Shown in pieces: positions 32,715 to 43,269 of a DNA stretch of 64,000 nt. A program made the translations under genes and the position numbers. A model generated the notes under the pieces. It searched no databases. It was given only the letters and a program-made list of their open reading frames with translations, and was not told the origin of the DNA. The DNA comes from Catenaria anguillulae PL171 (taxonomy: Eukaryota > Blastocladiomycota > Blastocladiomycetes > Blastocladiales > Catenariaceae), in NCBI GenBank assembly GCA_002102555.1, contig MCFL01000027.1, positions 62,001 through 126,000 of the forward strand, written 5' to 3'. Positions within the stretch are counted from its first letter, which is position 1. Every line of letters starts with the position of its first letter.

Positions 32715-33965
32715 TCATGCAAAAGCCGAATCAGGAAACTGCAACCCTTCAAATCCATCCTGCGCAACCTTGGTTCCTGCTACCGCAACCGCAATCGCGA
32801 GCACTCGATCAAGAGCGATGCCAGGAAACGAAGACATGGCATACATGGCGCCTGCGTTGAACGAATCGCCCGCTCCAATCGTATCCACTGCCGTCACTGC
32901 AAGTGCAGGCGCATGGTAAGGATTTGCCGGATCAGCGGCCAGCATGGCCGCCGCGCCTTGCGACCCGAGTGCGAGGAGTATCGTTGCCCTATATGTAAAT
33001 GGGAAATGTCGTATGTGAATATGCTAACCACATCAAGAGAGTCGCTATTCGAGACTTGACACAACGTACGTGGATTTGCACCGCGGCAACATCCACTTGC
33101 GAACCCATGCTATCGATGTCTCAACCAACCCTTGCTCTCCTACTCTTTGCTCCCTCCCAAACGCGGCCGAAAACTCCTTGCTGACAAATAATACGTCCGC
33201 CAACGGAATTAACCCGTCCAATCCCTCACGATTCGGCCGCTCCAGCTCTAACGAGAGCGTACACGATGGCAACTGCGCCTTGATTTCACGCATCATGACC
33301 GCAATATCGTCCGTGTTGGTACGCCCTTCGAAATGCACCCAGGATGGCGAGTGGTGGCGCACGTGGGGCAAAACATCGGCCGGCGTGAGTTGTGGTAGAA
33401 CATTGTGGTTGATGATGGTGCGTGAAGTGGTTGAGCGCGACGACACGATCCAGGCGGTTGGGTGGGCGAGGGATGAGTGAGTGATTGGAATCCAGGCGAT
33501 TGAGTGTGCGTTAGCGGCAGCTACAAGCGTTCTATTTTCAATTGACAACCGAGAGGATTGAGTCAGGAGTAGCTACGGGAGATGTGGCAGATGCGAGGAT
33601 CACGAACGTATCGACTTGAGGCGATTGGCCCCCTACAGCGGTGATGATGCCGCAACGTTGCTTGGAACCAGTGGGCCGATGCGGGCCACCTTGAAGCAAC
33701 TGGGAAAGGACCAGCGCCGAGTTGAACGAGTTGCCGCCCGACCGATGCTCGACGGCGTCGGCGCGCAGCTTTGAATCTTCGGCAGGGTACGCCGACACGT
33801 GAAGGATCACATCAAGATAGGCTGGCAGCAGAAAAAAATCAGGACATAATGCTCATCAGGTCAGGATAGCGTCCACGTTTTACGAGCTGGATCCGAACCG
33901 CCACCGACAAGAAGGATGGAACACCCATCAGACGTCGCAAGATGAGTGCTGCCCTGAATGCTCAT
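32715..33965 (-). CDS. KHK: Ketohexokinase-like PfkB-family sugar kinase
   Basis: PfkB-family kinases phosphorylate sugars and related compounds; ketohexokinase makes fructose 1-phosphate. Four exons (33965-33899, 33821-33608, 33531-33070, 32988-32715; introns 76-81 nt) join to 338 residues in frame. Landmarks: VGGAYLDVILHVSAYPAEDS at the N-terminus, RSGGNSFNSALVLSQLL (substrate-binding GGN), HFEGRTNTDDI, LSLELERPNREGLDGLI, ADVLFVSKEF and the catalytic DTIGAGDSFNAG anion hole with the base Asp. The order and spacing follow animal ketohexokinase rather than ribokinase or adenosine kinase, but substrate cannot be read from sequence. It shares a 383-bp divergent region with the transposase gene. 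Confidence 0.85.
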
Positions 33966-34348
33966 GTTGGCTTTGGGATGGCGGCTTGGAGTGTGGAATG
34001 GAGTGACGGGAGCTTCGAAGGGAGTGTTCAAGGTTTCATGAATGGCATGGATTGGATACTTGCATTGACCGAGCAACTGCATCCATGTACACACAAAGGT
34101 ATGTAGTTATCATAGTAGCATACGGATGGTCTCTCTTATATTGACAGCCAGGATTATTCATACAGCCAGATTACAGCCACGCATTTGCAACAACGGCCCT
34201 TCGATCCCACGCGTCATTTTCCATTTTGTATTGCACCATACTGAATGATATATCATCTAACCTTGAAATCACCTCCCTTAACGTTTCAATGCAATTTACT
34301 CTCTGAAATCTACGAGCCATTGCAACTACGCTCGCCCGCAACACCCAA
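33966..34348. promoter_or_regulatory. Divergent region between ketohexokinase-like and transposase genes
   Basis: 383 bp upstream of both genes. I searched by eye for a terminal inverted repeat matching sequence downstream of the transposase and found no convincing one. Confidence 0.35.
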
Positions 34349-35479
34349 ATGAGCATCCTTGGCGAGGTCAAAGGCCGACACGCCTCGGCGGCCGTGATCT
34401 ACCACGCCCTATACGCTTACTACTTCTGTTGTCTCACGATTGCGAAACTCGCCAAGTACTTTGGAAAAAGTCAAACCACCATTCGTTCGTGGATTGAAAG
34501 ATATGAGCAGGAAGGTCTTGTCGGGCGCCGCCAACTTGAATCAGCTCCGTCCAAGTTTTCCCTCGAGGAACGGGTTTGGGTCTTTGATTTCTTTTCAGAG
34601 GAGCCAACCAAGTATCTCCGCGAAGCGGCGGCAAAATTTCGAAAACGATTCAAAAAGTATATCAGCAAGACCGCCATCTGGGGCATTCTCCATCGGGACT
34701 GGAACCTGACCTGGAAGGTATGTGAGAGTCTGTCTTTTATGCCTTCGTTGACGCAAAGTAACCTGAGCTGTCGTGTTGAATTGCAGACTCTCGAACGGCG
34801 CGCTATTCACATCAAGGAAAAGGACATTGTTCGCTTTACCAACGAGCTCAACAGCTTGAGCTGGTTCAAGTACAACATTCTGTTCCTTGACGAAGTTTCC
34901 TTCGACAATCATGGCATGGTCCGATCGCGCGGCTACGGCAAGCTCGGTACCCGGCTGCATTTTAAAGGCGAATTCAAGCGCATTCCACGTGTTTCACTCT
35001 TGGTCATGATTAATGCCTTTGGTATTGTGGATGTGTTTCTCACGGAGGGCACATTTACTCGGCACAAGTTCTTTGCTGCCTGCATCCAAGTTGCAGAATC
35101 GGGCATGTGCGGCATGTACCCGGGCAAGAACTCGATTTGGATCATGGATGGCGCCCGAATCCACACCCACCCTACCATTTCGCTCGAGTTGCGCCGTCGT
35201 GGGATTATTCCCATTTTCCTTCCGGCGTACTGCCCATTTTACAACCCGATTGAAGTGCTCTCTGGGTGGGTCAAGCGGGAGATGCAAGTCCAGTACCAAG
35301 AGAACAAGCTCACCAACGTCAAGGATCTGACGGGCTTTGTCATGGACATCATGCGCTCTTTTCGCTTCACCGATTTGGAACCAATCTTTGATTCTTGTGG
35401 CTATGCGGAGGCGGGTGCTTTCAATCCAACTGGCCGCTATACTTTTGAAACCAATGCTGCCTTTGTGCCTCACAAGTGA
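34349..35479 (+). mobile_element. Tc1/mariner-like (IS630 superfamily) DD34E transposase with one spliceosomal intron
   Basis: A 353-residue protein results from removing the intron 34718-34786 (GTATGT...TTGCAG, 69 nt, in frame). The N-terminus holds helix-turn-helix DNA-binding segments (TIAKLAKYFGKSQTTIRSWI). The DDE catalytic core is complete: ILFLDEVSFD, IWIMDGARIH and LPAYCPFYNPIE, with exactly 34 residues between the second Asp and the Glu. Family enzymes cut and paste DNA at TA sites. The frame is intact, in contrast to several host genes in this window. I could not find terminal inverted repeats or a TA duplication at either side, so this may be a domesticated transposase, or the ends may lie further out and include the neighbouring coiled-coil gene. 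The intron also argues for residence as a host-expressed gene, though some eukaryotic mariners carry introns. Confidence 0.85.
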
Positions 35480-35555
35480 AATGCTGCTTGGAATACACGT
35501 TGCATTGCACCAATGACAGCTTACAAAACAAACATGAATAACCGTTTCCCATTTG

Positions 35556-36976
35556 TCATTCCTCTCTGGCTTGGTCCTCGGCTTGCTCTTGTCCTTGCCC
35601 GCCTTCGTTGCCCGACCCCGAATCATCTGAATCGGTGAAACGGTGGTCACTATCACTTGAATCTGGCAATCCAATGTCTGCCGCGGCCGATCGGGTGCGC
35701 CTTATGCCTGCAGGCTGTGTCGAAATACGATAGGCGTTAGCGAGATCCGTTTGGGTGGCGATAAGACTTTGCAAAGCCTTGATGTCACGCTGAACGGCAT
35801 CAAGATTGTTGGCCAGGTCCTTGGCGACTCCTGCCAAGTGGTCAACCATCGGCGAGATTTGCCTCAAGAAGGAGTGGGAAATCCGAGACTGCTCATGCAC
35901 CACTTGCAACTGGCGCTCGGCTTGCACTTGGACAGGTTTGAAACACTGTGCGAGGGCAGCGGGAGGACCCTCACGCATTTTGCTGTCAAGTTGATGGACA
36001 GGCGTCCGAACGAGTTCCGTTGCCCAGCGTTGCCAGTCCGCAGTCAATGCGTCGTAGCGGGTGCCCCACATCTCGCGGAGGCGGGCGACAATGTCGTTGT
36101 GCACAACAGAGTCGGGAAAACCGCCGCGGCTCTTCTTTTGCGAGGCCAGCACTGCAACGTAAAAAGAAGTGTAGTTGCCTTGCTCGGTCAAGTCATAACC
36201 ATAGCGACAAATGATCGTGGGCAAGGCTTCAATCTCTTTGTCCTTGAGGGCCGCTACCCATTTGCCTGTAATTGCCACATGGGCTACAAAGCGCAAGGCC
36301 GAATCGGTGAGTCAGACAGACATGCAAAATGAGGGGAAAGAGAACGTACTCTTGGGGTGATTCGGTGGGATTTCCGTGCCCCAGAACCAAAGGACTCGCT
36401 TCCCGGTTGGGTCTTGAATGGCGACATAGTGACCAAGGTCAACAAGCGAAGGAGGATCAACGACCCAAGTTGACTGCGCCGAAAGACGGGCACGGCCACC
36501 AAGTACAGGACGGATGGCCTGATAAATGATGGTCTTGAGGTTGGAGAGGTTGTTTTGAGGACCAATGTTGAACCGGAGGGTGATGGTTTCGGGAACAATT
36601 GGACGGAAAAGAGGGTCCTCGGGATCCGTTACAGTCACCTTCTTGCCTTCCGGGCGTTCTTTGAAGAAAAAACGAACTTGAGGCTTCAACTTGATGGTAG
36701 CAGCGGTATCGTCGTCCACAAAGTCGGGGTGCACAATGGTGATTGCCGCAGTTGAGGTGTATGGTTGAGCGTTGGGTTCTTGGGACCAGGTTCCGAGGCT
36801 GGAGAAGAAGGAGAGGTCGAGGGTGCGGTGCCAGACATACGCTGCGGAGTGGCCACAGAGGTGGATGGCGACGTCTGTTGGTCCGCCGAAGAAGGCGAGT
36901 TGGGGGTGAATGGATCTTGGGATGTGGACGGGCCGGTGCCCGACGTTGGAGTTGGAGTGCCGAGGGTGCGAGACAT
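35556..36976 (-). CDS. Unrecognised protein with C-terminal coiled coil, tail-to-tail with the transposase
   Basis: The model is exons 36976-36350 and 36283-35556 (intron GTACGT...TTGTAG, 66 nt). The N-terminal about 65 residues are Ser/Thr/Pro-rich. A globular part follows (TIVHPDFVDDDTAATIKLKP, then RFNIGPQNNLSNLKTIIYQA and HYVAIQDPTGKRVLWFWGTE). The second exon continues with VAALKDKEIEALPTIICRYG, and a helical region (VAKDLANNLDAVQRDIKALQ) ends in an acidic Ser/Asp tail. The sum of exons is one base short; the break is at the G-run 36782-36784 (CCC on the coding strand). With one more base the product is about 451 residues. It ends 76 bp from the transposase stop. It could be a second gene of the same element or an unrelated host gene. 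I recognise no family. Confidence 0.6.
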
Positions 36977-37596
36977 GCTGAATGCAAGGAGAGAGGGGGT
37001 TCTATTGCATTGTGTAGTAGGGGCGTTCCCGGTGGACGGAAGCTGGCCAGCGGCAGACATTAAAGTAAAAGAAAGGAATTTTTTTTCCAACAACATATAT
37101 ATCAATTTTTGCCCGTCAATGGTGTACGTACATGGTGGATTGGAGTGTTGAGTCAGGGGTGTTGAGTGTTGTGTTCAAAAAGCGTTGCGGCCAAAGTGTG
37201 CGGTTGCGGCTGGCGGGTGGATCAGTTTTGCCCTGAACGCGCAATACATGGACTTGCCATGATTGCCGTCACAGCATGTCATGCTCTCGCTCTTGCACGT
37301 GCGATCCGGCTCCAGGTTATCGATCCGAGAGCAAGAGTAGATACCGTCTCCACTCTTCGTTGCCGTCCCAACCTTCTCGGCCAAGTCAATCATTGTCCTT
37401 GCTCCTACGTCGGTGGCGGCCGACCAAAATTTACGCACCCTGGCCAAGTCCATTCCAATGAAGCCGACCACCAGCAGCGGTGGCAGCACCAAAGTGACCA
37501 GTGGAGAAAGAATGTCCGGTTGTGGGTTCGGTGTGTGAAAGTTACTGGCTTGGGCGCTACCAGAGTCTGTTGTGTTTTCTTGTGCACAAGACGGAT

Positions 37597-37655
37597 CTGA
37601 ACCGTGCGGATGCTTGGTGAGACATGACAATATCAAAGAAGCAGAAAACTAGACC
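37597..37655. repeat. 59-bp imperfect direct repeat, copy 1
   Basis: This copy begins CTGAACCGTGCGGATG and ends GCAGAAAACTAGACC. It matches the copy at 37702-37760 at 54 of 59 positions, without gaps, at an offset of 105 bp. Its minus strand overlaps the 5' part of the last open frame of the unresolved locus. Confidence 0.9.
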
Positions 37656-37701
37656 CCATTTATTCAAATGGAAAGAAGAGGAAAGAACCGAACAAAACAA
37701 C

Positions 37702-37760
37702 CTGAACCGTGCGGATGTTTCGTGAGATATGACAACATCAAGGAAGCAGAAAACTAGACC
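37702..37760. repeat. 59-bp imperfect direct repeat, copy 2
   Basis: This is the second copy, with five substitutions relative to 37597-37655. The bases between the two copies (37656-37701) are A/G-rich and unrelated. Confidence 0.9.
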
Positions 37761-39902
37761 AAAGAGCTCAAAGAGGGTTCGGGTGCAATCATTGACTCCA
37801 TCGACACCATCGGCGGCAAAGTGAGGGGTAAGTCGGATCAGGGACTGGTTCGGTCATGAGACGGGAGATCAAGGCTTGCATGCGTCTTTGGTCTTGAGGC
37901 AGCCTGACTGACCGTCGACATGCCGCCTTGATTCAATTCCGCGGCAAGCAAGCCGAGAATGTTGTTGTCGATGATTGCAGTTACGAGTGGCGTGAAGCAA
38001 GAATCAAAAGCACACGCGTAAATGAATTCGTACTTGACGCGGTTGCGCAAGAAGACGCGGCGACGAGGTGTAGGCACATGCACCCATTCTTGATAAACGA
38101 TGGGCAAGTGCAGTTTGGGACGTCGGGACCTGCCTGTGCGTTGGTTTGGCTTGAGTGAAAGTTGCCAACAGAGAATGAAGCGGGTTGGGCAGCGAGTGGA
38201 GTCACGAGGTCGCGGTCGTAAATGAGATATAGCCATCGGCGAGGGTTTGGCGGAATTCAGGCGACACGCGTGGGTCTTGTTGAGCCGTCATGACAAGATC
38301 CCAATACTATGGAAGCCTGGCATCAATAACCGACACAACGAAATAATGAGAAAGAAATCGTGGGGACGGATCCATGATTGCGAACAGAAAAAGGCAAACG
38401 CACCCAAGCACAGCATATCAAAGACCTTGAACATTGATTCGGTGATATTGTTGGTGCCAAATGAGTCGCGAGTTTCGCCTGGTGTCATGCAGCAGTCGAG
38501 GATATATGCTGTCAACGCAAATGGAGAATGACATGTCAGTCAAGCAGCCAGCGCAATGGGAGAGACCAGAATGCGCGTACGCTGTAAAGGGGTAGTGTGT
38601 CGACCTGGGAACAGCGAGGGCGAGAGCAGCAGCCAGAGGCACTCGTGAGGGGAACGGGTTGACTTGCCGTCGGCAGTTCAGGGATATAGCTACCCAATCC
38701 AACCGTCAGCGACTGAACCAACCGAACAAGACTCAACAATGCTAGACTGAAGAGCAAGTCGGGGTGCAAGGGGAACGCTGCCCATTTGAAGGTGCGGCGG
38801 ATGGACACAAGATAACTAACATCAACAAACGGAAAGAACGGGCCACCTCGGGGCAACCGTGCCTTGGCAACTCGTGGCGCGCCCTGTGTGTTGCGCAACA
38901 GCGCCTGCTCAGAGTCAGAGCGGTCCCAATATGGACGAAAATGGTGTATGCGCAAACCGCAACAGCGTGTCGTCGCTGAGGTGGGGTGCCGAGCCCTCCC
39001 ATTCGCCAACCTTGAGGAGCCCCGTCCAGCATGGTCACGCCACTCATGGCGCGCCGGTTGAACGAGTGGAGAGGAATGTCAAGGTACGAGCCCTACACAG
39101 GACCAGTTTCAGCGCAGCGGTGAGTAAAGCGCGCAAATGGGGGAAAGAGATTCAAGGCAACCCGACTCACCATGACAAAGCCAACGTTGAAGTTACCGTT
39201 GGCCGTACGCTTGGGACCCGATTCGTTGACAGCAGATCACTGCCGGCAGAGTGGAAGAGGAACCAGATTTGCGCAGTGGGCAAACGCCCAGTGTTCTGGC
39301 CGACCTGGCTGAAGCAGGGCAACGCTGCGGGTACAGCGCATGTTCGTTCGAAACTTGCTGACGGCCAGCGGCAAGTGGGGTCTGCAGAGTGAGCCAAAGC
39401 GGAAGGCGGGCGCGGGCGGCAGCGTGAAGGGTGAGCAAACGATCAAAGTATGTTGGCCATGATGACGGCACAACCTACAAAACAGGCAGGGGCGCCCAGG
39501 AGCGAGTAGGATCTGACTGCTGCCAAATATGCTCGTCAGGCTTGGGACCGCAGGTGGGCCAGGGTCGAAGCCGTTGGAAGCGATCAGTCGACAGATGGGC
39601 TGCTCCTTCGGGCAACGACCATGCGGCACCCGGGATGCGGGGCAGTGCGATTGACAGTGTATTGCCGAAAGTGGAGAGAGTATACAGCGGGCGAGACAGG
39701 GCGTATACATATGTACTCGAAATGACCGATGATCTTCGACAGTGATCACAACTCCTCGTAGCATTCTCGTCAGTTGGCGAGTCGCCGGAAATCGTTCGCA
39801 TGCCGGGGGGCAAACCTTACATTTACATACAAAGTAGTGGTAAGACACACACACACAACTCAACAATCCCCGGACCACCTCCCATACAGACGCCAGCGGC
39901 CG

Positions 39903-42513
39903 CTACTTGTGCTTGTCGTGATGTGCATATGCATGCGCATGCCCGTTCACAACTGATCCATTCAAGCCCGCTGTCGCCAAATGCGGACCGCCGACGGCGG
40001 CAAGTGGGGCATAGCCGAATGGCACTTGGGCCGCCGGTGAGTGGCTGTGATGGTCGTGACCATGGCCACGGTCATGATGGTGGTCGTGTGAACACGACGA
40101 GCCATGAGCGTGCGAGTGCGAGTGCGAGTGAACTTGCGGTTGCGGCGGTTGATGCACGTGTGCATGAGCCTGCTGTGCGCCCATCACCACATACCCCGCC
40201 GTCGCCGACCCACTCGCGGGCGCTACTCCATACCCAGCGTCCAGGGTATTGTACTGAAACTCGATGGTCGTCTTTGCCATTCCGCGCCGGTACAAGATGG
40301 CCTGCACACGGTCCAGTAATGTGGCCTCGTCGCATCCGCAAGCGGCCATGGGCGGCTGAGACATGAGGATCCGGAACGCCCCATATGTACCCTTGTCGGT
40401 CGCGGCCCAGACGCGATGGTCGATGGAGAGGACTTGGTTGTTGAGTGCGTGGGTGATTTCGTCTGATGCAACAGGGAAGTGGGGAAGGATCTGAGCCGCC
40501 ACGACATGCATGAAACTGGTAGAAGAGAAAAACAGTGCATACCACGAATTGCGGGCAACGACGCGCCTACGCCGCCGGGCACCACTGCCATCAGCGACGT
40601 CAATGAGCTCTTGAGCAGCGGCACAGTACTGGCGAAAATCAAGACTCCAATCAACAAACTGGCCAACGGGTCGAACCCGGTCCACCCAAACTGATAAATC
40701 AACAGCGTCGACACAATGACACCCAGTGAGCCCAGCAAATCCGCCAAGATGTGCAAAAAGATGCCCTGCATGTTTGCATCGTGCGAATGCGAGCACTCGC
40801 CGCCGCCGTGATGGTGGTGGTCGTGGAAGGCATACACGCCAATCAAGTTGACAACGAATCCGCCCACGGCCACAAGCAACAGTCGATCGGTCGACATTTC
40901 CGGCGGATGAATTACACGCTCGAGACCTTCAATCAAAATAAAAATGGAGATGAAGACGAGAAACACGCCGTTGCCAAACCCGGAAAGCGTCTCGATGCGG
41001 CCGTACCCGAACGAGAACGTCGGGCTCGATCCCCACTTGGCCATGACGGCGGCCATGAGCCCGACGGCTAGCGCAATGCAGTCAAACAGCATGTGGATTG
41101 CGTCCGAGATGAGCCCGAGCGAGTTTGTCCACACGCCGTACAGCAGCTGGATAAACATGTATCCGAGGTTGATACACAAGAAGATGAAGATGGACCGCGA
41201 GTCGCGCGAGTGCCAAATGGGTTGCAGGTACAGGCGCGAGTACATGGAGAGCGTGTGAAAGATGCCCGAGCGTGCGGTCGGATCCTTTTGGAAAATGGCG
41301 GCCGCGGATTTGGACGAGGGCGAGGCGTTGGCCGACGCCCAGGCCGTGGACGCAACGCCAGCGTGCGTGTAGGTGAGTTTCGGGTCCGACTTGACGACAT
41401 TGGACACGGCGACGTAAAACAGCACGATGCCCGCAAGGTCAAAGATGGACGGCATCGCGTGGAGCATGGCCAGAACGCCAGCAGTACCGACGGCTGTGCG
41501 CCATCCACCCACGGCAAGCGTGTGCAAGGGTGTGCCTTGCTTGGCGGCCGTGTGGTTGCCGATGGCGTCGAGCACGAGCAATGTGACGCCGAGCATGGTC
41601 ATCCACAGAGCCAGGTGGGCAAGGGTGTGTGATTCGAGGGCCGTGGACGAGTGGCCGAATAGGAAATAAGGGATCACTGACATGGCGGTCGAAATGGGTG
41701 TGGAGGCGGAAAACAAGGTCAGAGTGTCGAGCGAAGCGTCCGAGCCCGAAACCGACGGTGCTGAAGAGGCGAGCAAGGTGCGCTTGACGCGGGATTGCAG
41801 GATGATCGTGCCGATGGTGAGGCCGATAAAGATCCAGCCGAGCGTTGGAGAAGTGGGAGCCGCTGGTGAGGACGTCGAGCCTGATAATGCGGAAGAAATG
41901 CTGGATGTCGTGAACCCAAAATCATTGGCCAGCTCGAGAAAGAGGGCACCAGACAAGGCGAAAACGGCCGTGCGCCGGTACGACGCCAACACAGAATGCT
42001 TGCCCGCGGCACTTGCGCCCCTCCTGCCTGTTGCCGATTCCGCAAACAATGCGGGCAACCACAGCCCGACATACTCGGTCAGCATGAAGATGCGTAGAAG
42101 CGTCACGTGCTTTGCCGCCTCGAGCGTAAACCAGAGCCGAGCCCAGGACAAGAATGCGAAAAAGACAAGCATGGGCCACTGTTTTCCCGCAATACCATGC
42201 CACGGGTTGGATCCAGCGCCGAGGGCCAGAGAGCACACAGACGCCACCGACATGGCCCAGAAGATGAGGCCCGACGCCGAGAAGGAGAATTCACGCAGCA
42301 AGTCTTGCGCCGTGGCCAGGCCCGCAACTTGGGCAGCTTTGGCCACGTGCAGCCAGACCAAGCTCGCACCGCTTGCGCCGCCGCCGCGATTGCCGCCGAA
42401 TGAGGACGACGTTGGCGGCCGGCGTATTAGTCTGCGAAGATGTCAAATGCCAATCTGTCAGCCAACGAGCATGCTCGTGCGCGGCATCCCTGCCAGCCGT
42501 ACCGTGGGTCCAT
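39903..42513 (-). CDS. MSC2: Cation diffusion facilitator zinc transporter (ZnT5/Msc2 type)
   Basis: ZnT5/Msc2 proteins load zinc into the secretory pathway, usually as a partner of a ZnT6/Zrg17-type protein. A three-exon model (42513-42503, 42431-40543, 40462-39903; introns 71 and 80 nt) gives 819 residues in frame. The first coding exon is only 11 nt (MDPR). The N-terminal half has many hydrophobic helices, as in ZnT5. The CDF domain starts at about SIFIFLCINLGYMFIQLLYG and has the zinc-binding H-x3-D motifs LISDAIHMLFDC and GIFLHILADLLGSLGVIVST. A His loop (HDHHHHGGGECSHSHD) lies between them. The cytosolic C-terminal domain is followed by a second His-rich tail (HSHSHSHAHGSSCSHDHHHD) that is probably a zinc sensor or buffer. 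The start is secured by the splice that removes an upstream stop. Confidence 0.9.
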
Positions 42514-43269
42514 GTTGCTGTTGGGGCGAGAAGTGGATGGACTGATGAGGACGATGATATTGGCAATCGTCGAGTCAGGCAGTGTGATTTTTCATGGAAT
42601 TTTCAGACGGTTCATTGCTGGTCGAGAGAGCGTCGGTCACTCAGACACTGTCCGCTGTGCCCGGCAATCAAAATCAGTTGGCTGGCGGGCAGGCGAGATC
42701 GGCGTCCTTGTGACGCTCGATAATGGGCGCTCGTGCCGTGCCGGGGGCTGGGCAAGCCCGTGCCCCTCTGGCTATCCAAGGCCAGCTGGCGATGGTCTTG
42801 GGTGCGTGCAAGATCGCATGCAAATCGAGCCGAGCTCGACGTGGTCAGATTCGCATGTTTCCGGCTCGCACTTGCATGCGTGCGAGCACATGGGTCGGTT
42901 TTGGCGAAACCTGTCCGCGGGCTTGCACACCGAACGCGTTGTCACAGCATGAGGCCTACAGCCAAGCTCCACGCTCCACTTGAGGTCTGAAATGAGCTTT
43001 CTCAACTTGCCGCTCAATAGTGACTGTGGGCGACGAGACATACATACTGTGAAATCATGAGGGTATAAATATATATTGCGATGTGCCAAGCAAAGGAAAC
43101 AGAAATGGAATGGAGGAAGGGGCATCAGAATCAGAACCACGTCCAAGCGAGCGCCAAACCGGAACGAGGAATGGAGAGAAACTGGAAAGGAAGGGAAGAG
43201 AAGAGCATGAGCAAGGAAAACAAGCCAAAGAAAAAGGACAAAGAACGGAAGCAGAACAGCACAAACTAC
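42514..43269. other. Intergenic region upstream of the zinc transporter
   Basis: About 755 bp between two minus-strand genes. A 170-codon plus-strand frame overlaps the transporter start and looks like a shadow. No gene supported. It holds the transporter promoter. Confidence 0.5.

Larger units (their letters stand above)
37175..39880 (-). other. Unresolved multi-exon locus, probably a membrane protein with Cys-rich extracellular parts
   Basis: Coding-like pieces occur on the minus strand but I could not join them. From 5' to 3': CDHCRRSSVISSTYVYALSR (near 39730); SFERTCAVPAALPCFSQVGQ (near 39330); transmembrane-like AVAVCAYTIFVHIGTALTLS (near 38950); LLFSLALLSLVRLVQSLTVG (near 38730); ILDCCMTPGETRDSFGTNNI (near 38490); DLVTPLAAQPASFSVGNFHS followed by CTCPSFIKNGCMCL (near 38130); SCFTPLVTAIIDNNILGLLA (near 37960); and LVTLVLPPLLVVGFIGMDLA followed by a Cys-containing tail ending in TGA at 37175. 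Stops and frame changes intervene. Base errors like those seen elsewhere, plus introns, could explain it. Receptor or transporter is possible, but no family is recognised. Confidence 0.3.

Noticed and set aside
34079-37135. Possible terminal inverted repeat (CCATGTACACACA near 34082 versus CCATGTACGTACA on the opposite strand near 37130)
   Set aside because: Only about a dozen bases match, with mismatches, and there is no clear TA duplication; it could be chance.
42440-42952. Plus-strand frame of 170 codons upstream of the zinc transporter
   Set aside because: It overlaps the transporter's first exon and intron on the opposite strand and shows no recognisable protein character.
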